Assembly: GCF_023522835.1 (NCBI RefSeq)
Contig: NZ_JALCZU010000003.1
Location: 186,001 to 250,000 of the forward strand
Origin: Oceanobacillus saliphilus
Lineage (GTDB): Bacteria > Bacillota > Bacilli > Bacillales > Amphibacillaceae
Direction: 5' to 3'
Length of the DNA stretch: 64,000 nucleotides
The position numbers were made by a program, and so were the translations under genes. Shown here piece by piece: positions 1-7,934 of this stretch (positions are counted from its first letter, which is position 1; each line of letters begins with the position of its first letter). The notes beneath the pieces were generated by a model. The model was given only the letters and a program-made list of their open reading frames with translations, ran no database searches and was not told where the DNA came from.

Positions 1-202
1 GTGCACCAATATCCAAAAATATAGAAGCTAAAATAACGAAACCAAAGCTTGCAAGCAATGTTTCCGTGAAAACGGCTGTTTGCGTCAGAAACCCTGGTCC
101 AACCGCCGATGTTGCCATTAGAAAAGCCGCACCAACCAGTGAATTTTTTCTGCTTTTCTTATCTTTTTCAGTCATTATATGTGAACCGTTTTTAGTCATC
201 AT
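1..202 (-). CDS. NRAMP-family divalent metal transporter-like protein (5' part only)
   Basis: Only the first 67 or so codons are in the window; the gene runs off the left edge. The start is ATG-ATG at 202/199 behind an AAGGAGAG ribosome binding site. After a charged N-terminus comes GAAFLMATSAVGPGFLTQ, then a hydrophobic stretch ending LASIFLDIGA. This pattern is typical of the NRAMP-like proteins related to YcsG of Bacillus subtilis, which sit near 5-oxoprolinase genes and are thought to import metal or a related substrate. Family assignment is from the N-terminal motif alone, so the substrate cannot be stated. Confidence 0.6.
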   Translation of the reverse strand, partial: MMTKNGSHIMTEKDKKSRKNSLVGAAFLMATSAVGPGFLTQTAVFTETLLASFGFVILASIFLDIGA

Positions 203-449
203 GTCTCTCCTTTTTTGCGTTATATAGTAGGATTCTAAGATACGGCTGATATTTGTAGTATTCGGAGAAATAGTCAGGATATTCGAGTGTGGCTGATACG
301 ATGATTGGGGAAGTATTATTTCTTATTATTTCCCAATGCTGTTTTTCATGTGTTAGGGAGGTGCGCATATGTCGGCCAACAATCGGTAGGGCGTTAGAAA
401 CCTCAGGGCATTTGGCGAATTCGCTTCTCGTTGCACTTCTTCAGATAAG

Positions 450-488
450 AAACCCTCATGGCTGCAGCATGCTGAGCCATGAGGGTTT
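450..488. terminator. Perfect 14-bp hairpin, probable bidirectional terminator
   Basis: The arms AAACCCTCATGGCT (450-463) and AGCCATGAGGGTTT (475-488) are fully complementary around an 11-nt loop. The T-tracts on both sides are short, so termination strength is uncertain. It lies downstream of xpaC-telA, which read towards it on the minus strand. It also forms the variable second hairpin of a family C repeat. Confidence 0.55.
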
Positions 489-540
489 CCTATTACCAAA
501 AAAACAGTATGATGTATCATCTTAATATTCTATTAGAAAA

Positions 541-631
541 CTTGGTTGTCACCAAGCCTTTCGGTGACAGCCTTAGTTGCACTTATGCAGATAAGAAAGT
601 TTCATACTTTCCTATCTGCCCAGAAAATCAA
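541..631. repeat. Family C two-hairpin repeat, copy 2
   Basis: Hairpin 1 is TGTCACC...GGTGACA. It is followed by the linker CCTTAGTTGCACTTATGCAG and a second imperfect hairpin, GATAAGAAAGT...ACTTTCCTATC. The linker recurs at 15.64, 24.85 and 48.0 kb, and a shortened form at about 430. Confidence 0.7.
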
Positions 632-638
632 CTATTTA

Positions 639-667
639 TCGACATAATTCGGGGAGTGACAGGCACC
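639..667 (+). repeat. Family A repeat (TCGACA...GTGACAGGCACC)
   Basis: A 29-bp unit that recurs many times in this window with few changes. Its right end is fused to the stop codon of the telA homologue on the minus strand, so that the gene reads TAG followed at once by GTGCCTGTCACTCCCCG. Confidence 0.85.
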
Positions 668-1839
668 TACCTGAATTCGAGCAGTTTTTGTTTGAGTTCT
701 TCTTCCATTCCAAGTAGTTCCTTTTCGGCCTGGTTGCGTTTTTCCCGACCTTCTGTTTGGATATGAATGGTCTCTTCTATCGTGGAAACAAGATGTTCCT
801 GCGTTTGTTTCAATGTTTCAATATCGATGAGGCCGCGTTCGTTTTCCCTAGCTGTTTCGACTGTATTCGTTTTGAGCATCTCTGCATTTTTCAGCAGCAG
901 ATCATTGGTTGTTTTCGATACTTGTTTCTGCGCCTCTACAGCATTGCGCTGGCGCAGAAGGGTGAGCGCAATTGCCACTTGATTTTTCCAAAGTGGGATA
1001 GCTGTCAAAATGGAAGATTGTATTTTTTCGACCAAAGCCTGGTTCGTGTTCTGGATCAGACGGATTTGGGGTGCACTCTGCATCGTAATCTGTCTGCTAA
1101 GCTTCAGGTCATGTGTCCTTTTTTCCAGACGGTCAGCAAACTGCATCCTATCATTGACTTCCTGAAAATCCATCTGACTTTGACTCTGTTCTGCTTTTCT
1201 TCTAAGTTCTGGAATAATACGAGTCTCCAATTCCTCAAGCTTCACTTCTCCGGCAGCAATATAAATATTTAATGCATCATAATAATCTCTGTTTTTATCG
1301 AATAACTGTTCCAGCATGCTATTGTCTGACATTAATGCATCTTTACTGCGATCCAATTTTACACTGATACGGTCAATTTGCGCCCCGGTTTTTTGATATT
1401 TGGATAGAATCTCGTTTACGGAACCGGATATTTTTCCAAACATACGGGATAATATTCCGCGCTTTTCTGGCTTTAATTCATCCGGATTCACTTGTTCTAG
1501 TTTTTTCATTAGATCCGTTAAGATGGATCCAATCTCACCAACATCCTGATTCTGCACATGTTCCAGCATTCCATGTGAAAAATCCAGCAGCTTTGACTGT
1601 GCCTCTGTACCATACTGGGCAATGGACTGATTGTTATTCGGATCAATCTGTTGTGCCAGCTGCAATGCCCGCTCCCGATTTTCAATAGACAATTTATCAA
1701 TCAGCTTTTCTGGCTTGTCCGTTTGCTCATTCCGCTTTGCAACCGGGGCTGCAGGGACTTCATCTTTCAGTATGCCAAACGGATTTGCAAGTAAATCATC
1801 CATCTCCCCCGATGGTTTGCGTTCGTTTTGTTCACTCAT
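667..1839 (-). CDS. telA: TelA/YaaN-family toxic anion resistance protein
   Basis: A 390-residue protein of the TelA family (YaaN/YceH in Bacillus subtilis), whose members are linked to tellurite and other toxic-anion or envelope stress; the biochemical role is unsettled. It is predicted soluble and almost all helical, with long charged coiled-coil stretches and no signal peptide or membrane segment. Recognisable stretches include [20 protein letters not shown] and [18 protein letters not shown]. The start ATG has an AGGAGG site and overlaps the stop of xpaC by 4 nt, so the two genes form a translationally coupled operon, as in B. subtilis (xpaC-yaaN). The stop codon abuts a family A repeat. 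Family call is firm; function is inferred. Confidence 0.88.
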   Translation of the reverse strand: MSEQNERKPSGEMDDLLANPFGILKDEVPAAPVAKRNEQTDKPEKLIDKLSIENRERALQLAQQIDPNNNQSIAQYGTEAQSKLLDFSHGMLEHVQNQDVGEIGSILTDLMKKLEQVNPDELKPEKRGILSRMFGKISGSVNEILSKYQKTGAQIDRISVKLDRSKDALMSDNSMLEQLFDKNRDYYDALNIYIAAGEVKLEELETRIIPELRRKAEQSQSQMDFQEVNDRMQFADRLEKRTHDLKLSRQITMQSAPQIRLIQNTNQALVEKIQSSILTAIPLWKNQVAIALTLLRQRNAVEAQKQVSKTTNDLLLKNAEMLKTNTVETARENERGLIDIETLKQTQEHLVSTIEETIHIQTEGREKRNQAEKELLGMEEELKQKLLEFR

Positions 1840-2480
1840 TTCGATAACCTCCTGTTCTTCTTACTCGTTCTATTGATGGACTGTTTGGCCACATCAAGCT
1901 CAAAATGTAATGTATCTATATCGTCATCCAGCATAATATGCAAGTCTTTTTTTATCGTCTCACCCAGAATCGAAACGGTCTGCCTAGTGTCCCGCAATGA
2001 TTTTTCCATTTCTTTTGTTTTCGCCGGCTGCGAAGAAAGATAGGCGTATTTTTCAGCAAGCTCAACAAGGGAATCCAGATGATTATAGAAAAATCCTTCT
2101 GCCTGGTAAAAACGCTTCGGCTCTTTTTTGGCATTGGAATATATTTTCTGCGCTGTTCGCGCAATTTCGAGATTTTGCTTCGCATGCTGAAGTGTTCGCA
2201 CCCTGAACAGAGACTTCTGCAAGCGCGATATTTTCTGCTTCGCATCTTTTAGATTGTTTTCGATAAATTTATATTCCCGTCTCGTCAATCCATTACTTTT
2301 TACAAAGCGGTAATCCAGAATTTGACTGGAGGTGAGATAAACAACCGCCCCTCCTCCAACCGCAAATAAACTGGAGAGCAAAAAAGTCTGTTCAAAAGCA
2401 AAAAAACTGATCAGCCATGTCGAAATCGTGCCGGCCAAACCTGCCATCGATTGAATGATAAATTGAAACATAGCCCTCAT
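1836..2480 (-). CDS. xpaC: XpaC-like membrane protein, partner of TelA
   Basis: A 214-residue protein of the XpaC family, first named for hydrolysis of 5-bromo-4-chloroindolyl phosphate, although a true enzymatic role is doubtful. Two hydrophobic segments near the N-terminus (about residues 5-45) would anchor it in the membrane, followed by a long charged helical cytoplasmic part. ATG at 2480 is chosen because TAGGAG lies 9 nt before it; in-frame GTG (2486) and TTG (2489) codons are closer to or inside the binding site. It is the first gene of the xpaC-telA operon. Confidence 0.8.
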   Translation of the reverse strand: MRAMFQFIIQSMAGLAGTISTWLISFFAFEQTFLLSSLFAVGGGAVVYLTSSQILDYRFVKSNGLTRREYKFIENNLKDAKQKISRLQKSLFRVRTLQHAKQNLEIARTAQKIYSNAKKEPKRFYQAEGFFYNHLDSLVELAEKYAYLSSQPAKTKEMEKSLRDTRQTVSILGETIKKDLHIMLDDDIDTLHFELDVAKQSINRTSKKNRRLSK

Positions 2481-2599
2481 ATCCACCAACTCCTATATGA
2501 AATCCCGGAAGATTTTTAATCAAAATGATCTATACCTACTATTATACTACTACGATAGCCTCTAGCAAAAGGATTCATCTTTTTTTCATGCCTTTTGTT

Positions 2600-2626
2600 G
2601 CCTGTCACTTCCCGAATTTTGTCCAA
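2600..2626 (-). repeat. Family A repeat, partial
   Basis: GCCTGTCACTTCCCG followed by AATTTTGTCC on the plus strand is a family A unit in inverse orientation. It lies upstream of coaW, inside an in-frame upstream extension that is not real coding sequence. Confidence 0.7.
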
Positions 2627-2681
2627 AAGAGTTGGGTACGATATGATATTTAACATAGACGTGTTGAATGGAGGAATAATC

Positions 2682-3482
2682 ATGAAACGAATTGGTATTG
2701 ATGCAGGAGGAACGCTCACAAAAATCGCCTATGAGGAAGATGGCAGACTTCATGTAAAGACCTATGGCAATCAGGAAATGGAAAAGCTTATGCAATGGTT
2801 GAACAACATAACCCCTAATGCCGTACTACATATCACCGGTGGAAAAAGCCGGCAATTGGCTACGATCGCTAATCACAAACAGCGACAAGCAGATGAATTT
2901 CAGGCAATTGTGGAAGGAACACGTTATTTATTGGGTGAGGAAAGTCATCTTTCAATTAATAACTATATTTTAGTTAGTATTGGGACGGGTACATCCATTT
3001 TTCATGTCACCCAAAGTCATTTTGAACGAGTAACAGGAAGCGGAATTGGCGGTGGCACATTAATCGGTCTTGGCTCACTAATCACAGGCAAAAAGGAATT
3101 TAAAGAACTTGTTACAGCAGCAGCAAATGGTAACCATGAAAACAGTGATTTATTGGTGAAAGATATCTACGCACCTGAGAAACCACCGCTTTTTGGTGAA
3201 CTTACGGCAGCTAACTTTGGGAAAGCCCATCTTCATGACCTTGCAACCAGTGATGATCACATGGCTGCACTGATGCAATTAATTGCTGAATCAACTATTT
3301 TACTCGCCACCCAAGCAGCTGCAATGAAAAACGCGCAAAAAATTGTTTTCGTAGGCAGTACATTAAATGGCAATCAACCACTTAAAGACGTATTAAGCAG
3401 TTTTCAGAACATCATGCTATATGAACCTGTTTTTCTTGATAAGGGAGCCTATGCTGGAGCGATTGGTGCGCTGATTTCGTAA
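2682..3482 (+). CDS. coaW: Type II pantothenate kinase
   Basis: A 266-residue protein starting MKRIGIDAGGTLTKIAYEED, the phosphate-binding start of the ASKHA kinase fold, with a second glycine-rich nucleotide-binding stretch (VSIGTGTSIF, then GSGIGGGTLIGLGSLITG). It matches the length (about 267) and motifs of the staphylococcal and bacillar type II pantothenate kinases, which phosphorylate pantothenate in the first step of coenzyme A synthesis and in Staphylococcus are feedback-resistant. ATG at 2682 has GGAGG 7 nt upstream; a longer in-frame extension from 2595 crosses a family A repeat and is rejected. It appears to be monocistronic. Confidence 0.9.
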   Translation: MKRIGIDAGGTLTKIAYEEDGRLHVKTYGNQEMEKLMQWLNNITPNAVLHITGGKSRQLATIANHKQRQADEFQAIVEGTRYLLGEESHLSINNYILVSIGTGTSIFHVTQSHFERVTGSGIGGGTLIGLGSLITGKKEFKELVTAAANGNHENSDLLVKDIYAPEKPPLFGELTAANFGKAHLHDLATSDDHMAALMQLIAESTILLATQAAAMKNAQKIVFVGSTLNGNQPLKDVLSSFQNIMLYEPVFLDKGAYAGAIGALIS

Positions 3483-3543
3483 CCATATCTACAACTAATG
3501 CGAGACAATCATGAAATGCAAGCAATAAAATAGAAATTTCCTC

Positions 3544-3828
3544 CTATCTAACACTATTTGACATTATTCGGGGAGTGACAGGAACCAGCTCAATGGTGAG
3601 GTATGTGTCGTCCTGGCTGTGTGGGGGGAGGAGGGTTTTGGGGAGGATGATTTCTTCCTCCAGCTCTTCCAGTAGAATGACTGCAAAATCGTTCTCAAAT
3701 CGGTCAATCAATCCGACAATCTTCACGTTTGATCCATCATCTTTTGAAAATACGAAGCTAGTAAATACCAATAATGCTAGTATTCCAGCTATTACTGACA
3801 AAATATATACGCTATGGTTACTATTCAA
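3544..3828 (-). CDS. Membrane-anchored DUF3006 protein
   Basis: About 94 residues: one N-terminal membrane segment (YILSVIAGILALLVFTSFVF), then a DUF3006-like beta domain (GLIDRFENDFAVILLEELEE, then EIILPKTLLP). A TTG start at 3828 is preferred because GGAG lies 8 nt before it. The last dozen codons (VPVTPRIMSNSVR) are encoded by a family A repeat, so the repeat either extended or replaced the original C-terminus. A second DUF3006 gene lies at 5.5 kb, beyond the ComEC-like lipoprotein gene, which is transcribed divergently from this one. DUF3006 function is unknown; its frequent pairing with metallo-beta-lactamase proteins suggests a shared role. Confidence 0.6.
   Translation of the reverse strand: MNSNHSVYILSVIAGILALLVFTSFVFSKDDGSNVKIVGLIDRFENDFAVILLEELEEEIILPKTLLPPHSQDDTYLTIELVPVTPRIMSNSVR
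3558..3586 (+). repeat. Family A repeat inside the 3' end of a coding region
   Basis: TTGACATTATTCGGGG followed by AGTGACAGGAACC. Unlike most copies it lies wholly inside the neighbouring gene's reading frame and supplies its last codons. Confidence 0.8.
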
Positions 3829-4085
3829 TTGCCACACTCCTTTTGGTTTTCTCCATTATGCCAACAATCTGGAATACTTTCATCTTCATAAAATAGGGAA
3901 ATCACAACAAAAATGTCATTAAAAACCCAATTCTCCCTAAAGATAAAATTCAATAGTTGCCTCAATAGATATAAGCAAAATACTATTTTCTATAATTTTT
4001 AAGATAAACATCTCCTCCATCACATAGATTTCATTCGATATATTTGATACCCTAAAGATGAAAGTAAATGTATGGGGGAATATAA

Positions 4086-5396
4086 TTGAATATAAAATTT
4101 TTACTCGCAATGATTCTTTCGGTTTTCCTTGTTGCATGTGGACAAAGTGGGACAACGGAACCAATGGAAAATAGTCTGGAAGAAGATGCGGCCACAGAAA
4201 CTGCTGCTGAAAATGAAGTTGACGATGTTTCTTCAGATGAAGATGACGAAGCATCAGATGAGTCATGGGAAGCTGACGATGAGAGTGCTGCAAGCGAAAC
4301 CACGGCCGATGATGAAAAAGAAGATGGTAGCCAAGCTAATAATGCCCTTGAAAATTTAAAAATCCACTACATAGATGTTGGACAGGCAGACGCTACCCTA
4401 TTGCAGTATTCTGATGATGGGCAGTCCTATACGATTCTTTATGACACAGGGGACTGGCGGGGAAATGAGGTAGTCAATTACCTTCAATCACAACATGTTT
4501 CAACCATTGACCTTGTTGTTGTTAGCCACCCGGATGCCGACCATATTGGACAGCTCGATAAAGTCATCCATACATTTGATGTCGGAGAGGTTTGGATGTC
4601 GGGAAACGAAAGTTCGTCACAGACATTTCAGCGCGGTGTTGAAGCGATACTGAACAGTGGTGCCGATTTCCACGAACCACGCACAGGAGAAGAATATGAA
4701 ATCGGTCCGTTGGAGATTGATGTGCTTTACCCAGCAAGTATCTCAGGCAAAGCTAATGAAGAATCTGTCTCATTGCTTTTCACTTACGGCAGTACCAAAT
4801 TTTTGTTTACCGGGGATGCCGGCAGAAGTGATGAATTGAAAATGATGGCCAGTGGAATAGATATTCAGGCAGATATCCTCCAGCTCGGTCATCATGGTTC
4901 CAAAACATCCAGTGACCCTGCCTTTATCGATGCTGTTGATCCATCGGTCGCTATCTACAGTGCCGGGAAAAATAATAGTTACGGGCATCCAAGCCCTGAA
5001 GTAGTTTCACTGCTTCAACATTCAGGGGTCGAACTTTACGGAACAGATGTAAATGGGACGATTATCGTTACTTCGGATGGAGAAAGCTATTCAATTGAAA
5101 CAAATAAAGACGGCACAATGAGTCCGGGAAATACAGCTTCATCTTCACCGGCACAGGAGCAAGTTGAAGAGGCGGAGACAGAGGCCACGGAGCAAGCTGC
5201 CGATCATAATTCCTGCATCAATATCAATACAGCTTCATTTGAAGAGGTTCAGGGGATTATCCATATTGGTCATGAGCGAGCGCAGGATTTAATTGACTTG
5301 AGACCTTTCAATTCTGTAGACGAACTTGGCAGGATCAGCGGGATTGGCCCTGCCCGGATAGCCGATATTAAAAATGAAGGATTGGCATGCACGTAG
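4086..5396 (+). CDS. Secreted lipoprotein with ComEC-type metallo-beta-lactamase and ComEA-type DNA-binding domains
   Basis: A 436-residue lipoprotein: signal peptide with lipobox LVAC (Cys18), a very acidic linker (about 25-85), a metallo-beta-lactamase domain (about 90-340) with HPDADH (148-153), TGDA (242-245) and GHHGS (268-272), then a helix-hairpin-helix domain (378-436) like that of ComEA, ending ISGIGPARIADIKNEG. Free-standing versions of the ComEC lactamase domain are likely nucleases, so a surface DNase that binds its own substrate is the simplest reading (inference). Cys377 and Cys435 bracket the helix-hairpin-helix domain and could form a disulfide. The start is TTG at 4086 after GGGGGA. 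A DUF3006 gene follows 65 nt downstream and a second reads away upstream. Confidence 0.8.
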   Translation: MNIKFLLAMILSVFLVACGQSGTTEPMENSLEEDAATETAAENEVDDVSSDEDDEASDESWEADDESAASETTADDEKEDGSQANNALENLKIHYIDVGQADATLLQYSDDGQSYTILYDTGDWRGNEVVNYLQSQHVSTIDLVVVSHPDADHIGQLDKVIHTFDVGEVWMSGNESSSQTFQRGVEAILNSGADFHEPRTGEEYEIGPLEIDVLYPASISGKANEESVSLLFTYGSTKFLFTGDAGRSDELKMMASGIDIQADILQLGHHGSKTSSDPAFIDAVDPSVAIYSAGKNNSYGHPSPEVVSLLQHSGVELYGTDVNGTIIVTSDGESYSIETNKDGTMSPGNTASSSPAQEQVEEAETEATEQAADHNSCININTASFEEVQGIIHIGHERAQDLIDLRPFNSVDELGRISGIGPARIADIKNEGLACT

Positions 5397-5461
5397 ATTG
5401 TTGTTGATCGTTGGGTTGATGTAACGACTGTATCGGGTTGTAACATGTTGAGGAGGTGACC

Positions 5462-5725
5462 ATGATGAAGGGCGTTCTTGATCGTTTTGAAGGTGACAAA
5501 GCTGTCGTACTTATAGAGGAAAACAAATCCGAGCTTATCGTCGGAAAAAGTGAATTACCTGAAGGAAGCAAAGTCAATACCGTTTTTCTTTTAGATGAGC
5601 GGAACGGGGAATATACTATCGTTTCTATTGATACTGCAGGCACACAGGCCGAAGCTCAGACATCATCCGACCTAATGGCAAAACTAAGAGCCAAAAGCAA
5701 TGGAAGCAAGTTCAGTAAGAAGTAG
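5462..5725 (+). CDS. DUF3006 protein paired with the ComEC-like lipoprotein
   Basis: An 87-residue cytoplasmic-looking protein, MMKGVLDRFEGDKAVVLIEE with a small beta domain of the DUF3006 family and a basic tail (KLRAKSNGSKFSKK). The start is one of two adjacent ATG codons (5462 or 5465) behind a perfect AGGAGG. It lies 65 nt after the ComEC/ComEA-like gene and is probably cotranscribed. DUF3006 has no known function; the repeated pairing with secreted lactamase-fold hydrolases makes a regulatory or protective role possible. The stop codon TAG is fused to a family A repeat. Confidence 0.75.
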   Translation: MMKGVLDRFEGDKAVVLIEENKSELIVGKSELPEGSKVNTVFLLDERNGEYTIVSIDTAGTQAEAQTSSDLMAKLRAKSNGSKFSKK

Positions 5726-5745
5726 TGCCTGTCACTCACGATTTT
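5725..5745 (-). repeat. Family A repeat at a stop codon
   Basis: GTGCCTGTCACTCACG followed by a T-run begins on the last base of the DUF3006 stop codon. It is the one copy in this part of the window that follows a plus-strand gene, and relative to that gene it is oriented as the copies after telA and pdxS are relative to theirs. Confidence 0.75.
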
Positions 5746-5763
5746 TTTTAATATGGCCGAAAA

Positions 5764-5810
5764 AAGTTAGCTCCGGATTGTGGAAGACCCACATTTCGGA
5801 GCTAACTTTC
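5764..5810. terminator. Bidirectional terminator between convergent genes
   Basis: A 13-bp perfect stem (AAAGTTAGCTCCG at 5764-5776, CGGAGCTAACTTT at 5798-5810) with T-rich flanks on both strands. It separates the DUF3006 gene from the convergent rhodanese gene. Confidence 0.85.
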
Positions 5811-5827
5811 TCTTATTTATTTTCCGT

Positions 5828-6727
5828 TTATTTTTCAACCTTGTTCAGTGGTAATGATGGATCTGCAGCCCATTCGGTCATTGAACCGTCATACATTGCT
5901 ACATTATCCTGCCCAAGTTTATTTAAAATGAGGGCATTCCATGTTGCAGCAATCCCGCTTCCGCAATATGTGATCACTTTTTTATTCGGGTCCAGTGCCC
6001 CAACATTTTCGAATTTCTCACGCAGTATAGCATCATCGAAAAGTTCTTTCGTTTTCATATCGGATAGCTCGCCAAAAAATACATTTACACTTCCAGGTAT
6101 ATGGCCACTTCGAGCATAAGTATCTGATTCTCCTTTAAAGTCAGCTTCAGATAAGCTATTGAGCAAAAGTACATTTTCATCATTCAATGCGTTTTTTACA
6201 TCTTCTTTTGTTGCTAAAAGTTCAGGACGGCGATCTCCTGAGAATGTTGCTTTCGGATAGGACCCCGGATCTGTCGTAACAGGGCGCCCTTCTTCTTGCC
6301 ACTTTGGAAATCCTCCATCAAGTACTGCTACATTTTCAAACCCTTCATAGCGCAATTGCCATGCAAGTCGTGATGCCCAATCGGATGCAATGACAGGTGC
6401 CCCGGCAACCGCATATCCCTGATCATAGACCACCACATACGTGTCATCACCGACACCGAGCTCACTAATTTTATTTATAAATCTTTCTCTCGATGGGACA
6501 GTAAATTTATATTCTGAATCCGGATCGGAAAGCTCACCAAGCAAATCAGCGTAAACCGCACCAGGAATATGGCCTTTCTCGTAAGCTTCCTTTCCAGACC
6601 AGACATCATAATATCCACCTTCTGGGGGTTGCTTTAAAAACGTTGTTGCGTCCAACAGCCTTAACTTGGGATCGTCCATCCTCTCAGCCAACCATTCCGT
6701 ACTTACAATCAAAGGTACGTTACTCAT
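5828..6727 (-). CDS. Two-domain rhodanese-type sulfurtransferase
   Basis: A 299-residue protein with two rhodanese domains (about 8-145 and 170-295), the usual size of thiosulfate/3-mercaptopyruvate sulfurtransferases. The N-terminal domain is inactive (VYDQGYAVAGA at the loop), while the C-terminal one carries the catalytic cysteine Cys255 in TYCGSGIAAT, which would hold the persulfide. The motif CGSG(I/V) is the form seen in 3-mercaptopyruvate or generic sulfurtransferases rather than the CRKG(V) of bovine rhodanese, so the donor is uncertain. The start ATG follows a GGAGG site. It appears monocistronic and probably acts in sulfur transfer or cyanide detoxification in the cytosol. Confidence 0.88.
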   Translation of the reverse strand: MSNVPLIVSTEWLAERMDDPKLRLLDATTFLKQPPEGGYYDVWSGKEAYEKGHIPGAVYADLLGELSDPDSEYKFTVPSRERFINKISELGVGDDTYVVVYDQGYAVAGAPVIASDWASRLAWQLRYEGFENVAVLDGGFPKWQEEGRPVTTDPGSYPKATFSGDRRPELLATKEDVKNALNDENVLLLNSLSEADFKGESDTYARSGHIPGSVNVFFGELSDMKTKELFDDAILREKFENVGALDPNKKVITYCGSGIAATWNALILNKLGQDNVAMYDGSMTEWAADPSLPLNKVEK

Positions 6728-6910
6728 CTTATATTCCTCCTTCTTAAAATAGAAAGTTCATTATTCTTATTAATTAACTATGATTTGGGTTAGAATAGCA
6801 GAAATCCTGCTTTTGTTCAAGTGTTCTGTACTATTCAAAGTGATGCAAGATGGTGGAGAACTGCCCCCGCCGCCATGTCGGTTTCTACCACTCAACTTAT
6901 GTCGCTAGAA

Positions 6911-6938
6911 AAAGCCATTGGAATCCTTCCCAATGGCT
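6911..6938 (-). terminator. Terminator of the csbD gene
   Basis: A 9-bp stem (AGCCATTGG/CCAATGGCT) followed on the minus strand by TTTTTC, 8 nt after the csbD stop codon. Confidence 0.85.
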
Positions 6939-6945
6939 CAGTTTT

Positions 6946-7137
6946 CTAATCTTTATTTTTATGGTTTTTATTTTTACTATCTCCAACACTATCTTGGAAT
7001 TCACCTTTTACTTTATCAAGCTTACCATCAGCCTTTTTGCTAGAGTCATTTGTTGCACTGCCCCACTGATCCTTTGCTTCACCTTTAATCTTATTGCCGG
7101 CACCTTTTGCCTTTTCTTTAAATCCATTGTCTGACAT
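6946..7137 (-). CDS. csbD: CsbD-family stress protein
   Basis: A 63-residue, highly charged hydrophilic protein (KEKAKGAGNKIKGEAKDQWG, then a second KADGKLDKVKGEFQDSVGD unit) of the CsbD family. In Bacillus subtilis CsbD is a sigma-B-controlled general stress protein of unknown mechanism. Here a near-consensus sigma-B promoter lies upstream, which supports the assignment. GGAGGG is positioned 7 nt before the ATG. It is a single-gene unit ending in a clear terminator. Confidence 0.9.
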   Translation of the reverse strand: MSDNGFKEKAKGAGNKIKGEAKDQWGSATNDSSKKADGKLDKVKGEFQDSVGDSKNKNHKNKD

Positions 7138-7169
7138 ATAAATCCCTCCAAGTTGATGTTAATAGACTA

Positions 7170-7194
7170 TTACCCGTTGGAGGAGATGTTAAAC
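7170..7194 (-). promoter_or_regulatory. Sigma-B promoter of csbD
   Basis: Read on the minus strand the region is GTTTAA, 13 nt, GGGTAA, one base off the sigma-B consensus GTTTAA-N12-15-GGGTAT. It lies about 33 nt before the csbD start codon. Confidence 0.8.
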
Positions 7195-7219
7195 TTAACG
7201 CCGTATTGATCTGGTAAAA

Positions 7220-7828
7220 CTAAAGGAGGACAGTGTTCGCCTCTGTTGGTGCATTCACGAATTCTGTAAATAATTTTAGAAACTTAGTATCTGCCGTCAA
7301 TTCAGGGTGAAAAGAGGAAACGAATAAATTCCCTTGGCGGGCAGCGACAATATTTCCCTCATATGTGGCCAAAATTTCCACATCAGATCCTACCGTCTCA
7401 ATGTATGGTGCCCGAATAAACACCGATGGAAAAGTACCTTGTATACCTTTCACTTCCAAATCGACTTCAAAGCTATCACGTTGTCGCCCGTATGCATTGC
7501 GCTTTACTTTAATGTCCATTAATCCTAAATGGGATTCCTCTGAATCTGCAATCTCTTTGGCCAAAAGTACCATCCCTGCGCATGTTCCGAGGATAGGCTT
7601 ATCATTTTTAGAGAAGTTTTGCAGTGGTTCAAGAAAACCATAGCGGACAATCAGATTTTTGATTGCAGTACTTTCCCCGCCCGGTATAATCAAGCCGTCG
7701 ATTTCATCCAACTGCTCCGGTTTTTTCACTATTGTACCTTCCAAACCTAATGCTTTAATATGATTTAAGTGCTCTTGTACTGCTCCTTGCAAGCCAAGAA
7801 TACCTATTTTCTTTCTATTATTTTGCAT
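7220..7828 (-). CDS. pdxT: Pyridoxal 5'-phosphate synthase glutaminase subunit PdxT
   Basis: A 202-residue class I glutamine amidotransferase. The oxyanion-loop motif GGEST (50-54), nucleophile Cys83 in GTCAGM, and His174/Glu176 in FHPEL form the catalytic set. PdxT releases ammonia from glutamine and channels it to PdxS, which builds pyridoxal phosphate from ribose 5-phosphate and glyceraldehyde 3-phosphate. It lies downstream of pdxS on the same strand, but the 106-nt gap holds two family A repeats, unlike the tight pdxST spacing usual in bacilli, so the two may no longer be equally coupled. Confidence 0.95.
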   Translation of the reverse strand: MQNNRKKIGILGLQGAVQEHLNHIKALGLEGTIVKKPEQLDEIDGLIIPGGESTAIKNLIVRYGFLEPLQNFSKNDKPILGTCAGMVLLAKEIADSEESHLGLMDIKVKRNAYGRQRDSFEVDLEVKGIQGTFPSVFIRAPYIETVGSDVEILATYEGNIVAARQGNLFVSSFHPELTADTKFLKLFTEFVNAPTEANTVLL

Positions 7829-7858
7829 ATACTAACAGCCCCCTTCAACTAATACTTT

Positions 7859-7925
7859 TCGACATATTTCGGGTGGTGACAGGCACTGTTCGGTTTTCGA
7901 CAATATTCGAGGAGTGACAGACACC
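7859..7925 (+). repeat. Two tandem family A repeats between pdxS and pdxT
   Basis: Copy 1 runs 7859-7886 (TCGACATATTTCGGGTGGTG, then ACAGGCAC) and copy 2 runs 7897-7925 (TCGACAATATTCGAGG, then AGTGACAGACACC). They are in direct order, joined by TGTTCGGTTT. The second copy ends a few bases from the pdxS stop codon. Confidence 0.85.
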
Positions 7926-7934
7926 CCACGGAAC

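Larger units (their letters stand above)
203..666. other. Gene-free stretch holding repeats and hairpins
   Basis: No convincing gene lies here. Open frames of 78 and 95 codons lack ribosome binding sites and run through repeats. The stretch contains two tandem copies of repeat family C (about 421-500 and 541-631), a perfect 14-bp hairpin, and a family A repeat touching the stop codon of the telA homologue. The left part should carry the promoter of the NRAMP-like gene. Confidence 0.6.

Noticed and set aside
757-1272. A 171-codon open frame antisense to telA.
   Set aside because: It is a shadow of a well supported gene, with no ribosome binding site and Cys/Phe-rich nonsense composition.
2595-2681. 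In-frame upstream extension of coaW (MLPVTSRILSKRVGYD...).
   Set aside because: It starts inside a family A repeat, has no ribosome binding site and gives a non-family leader; ATG 2682 has a good site.
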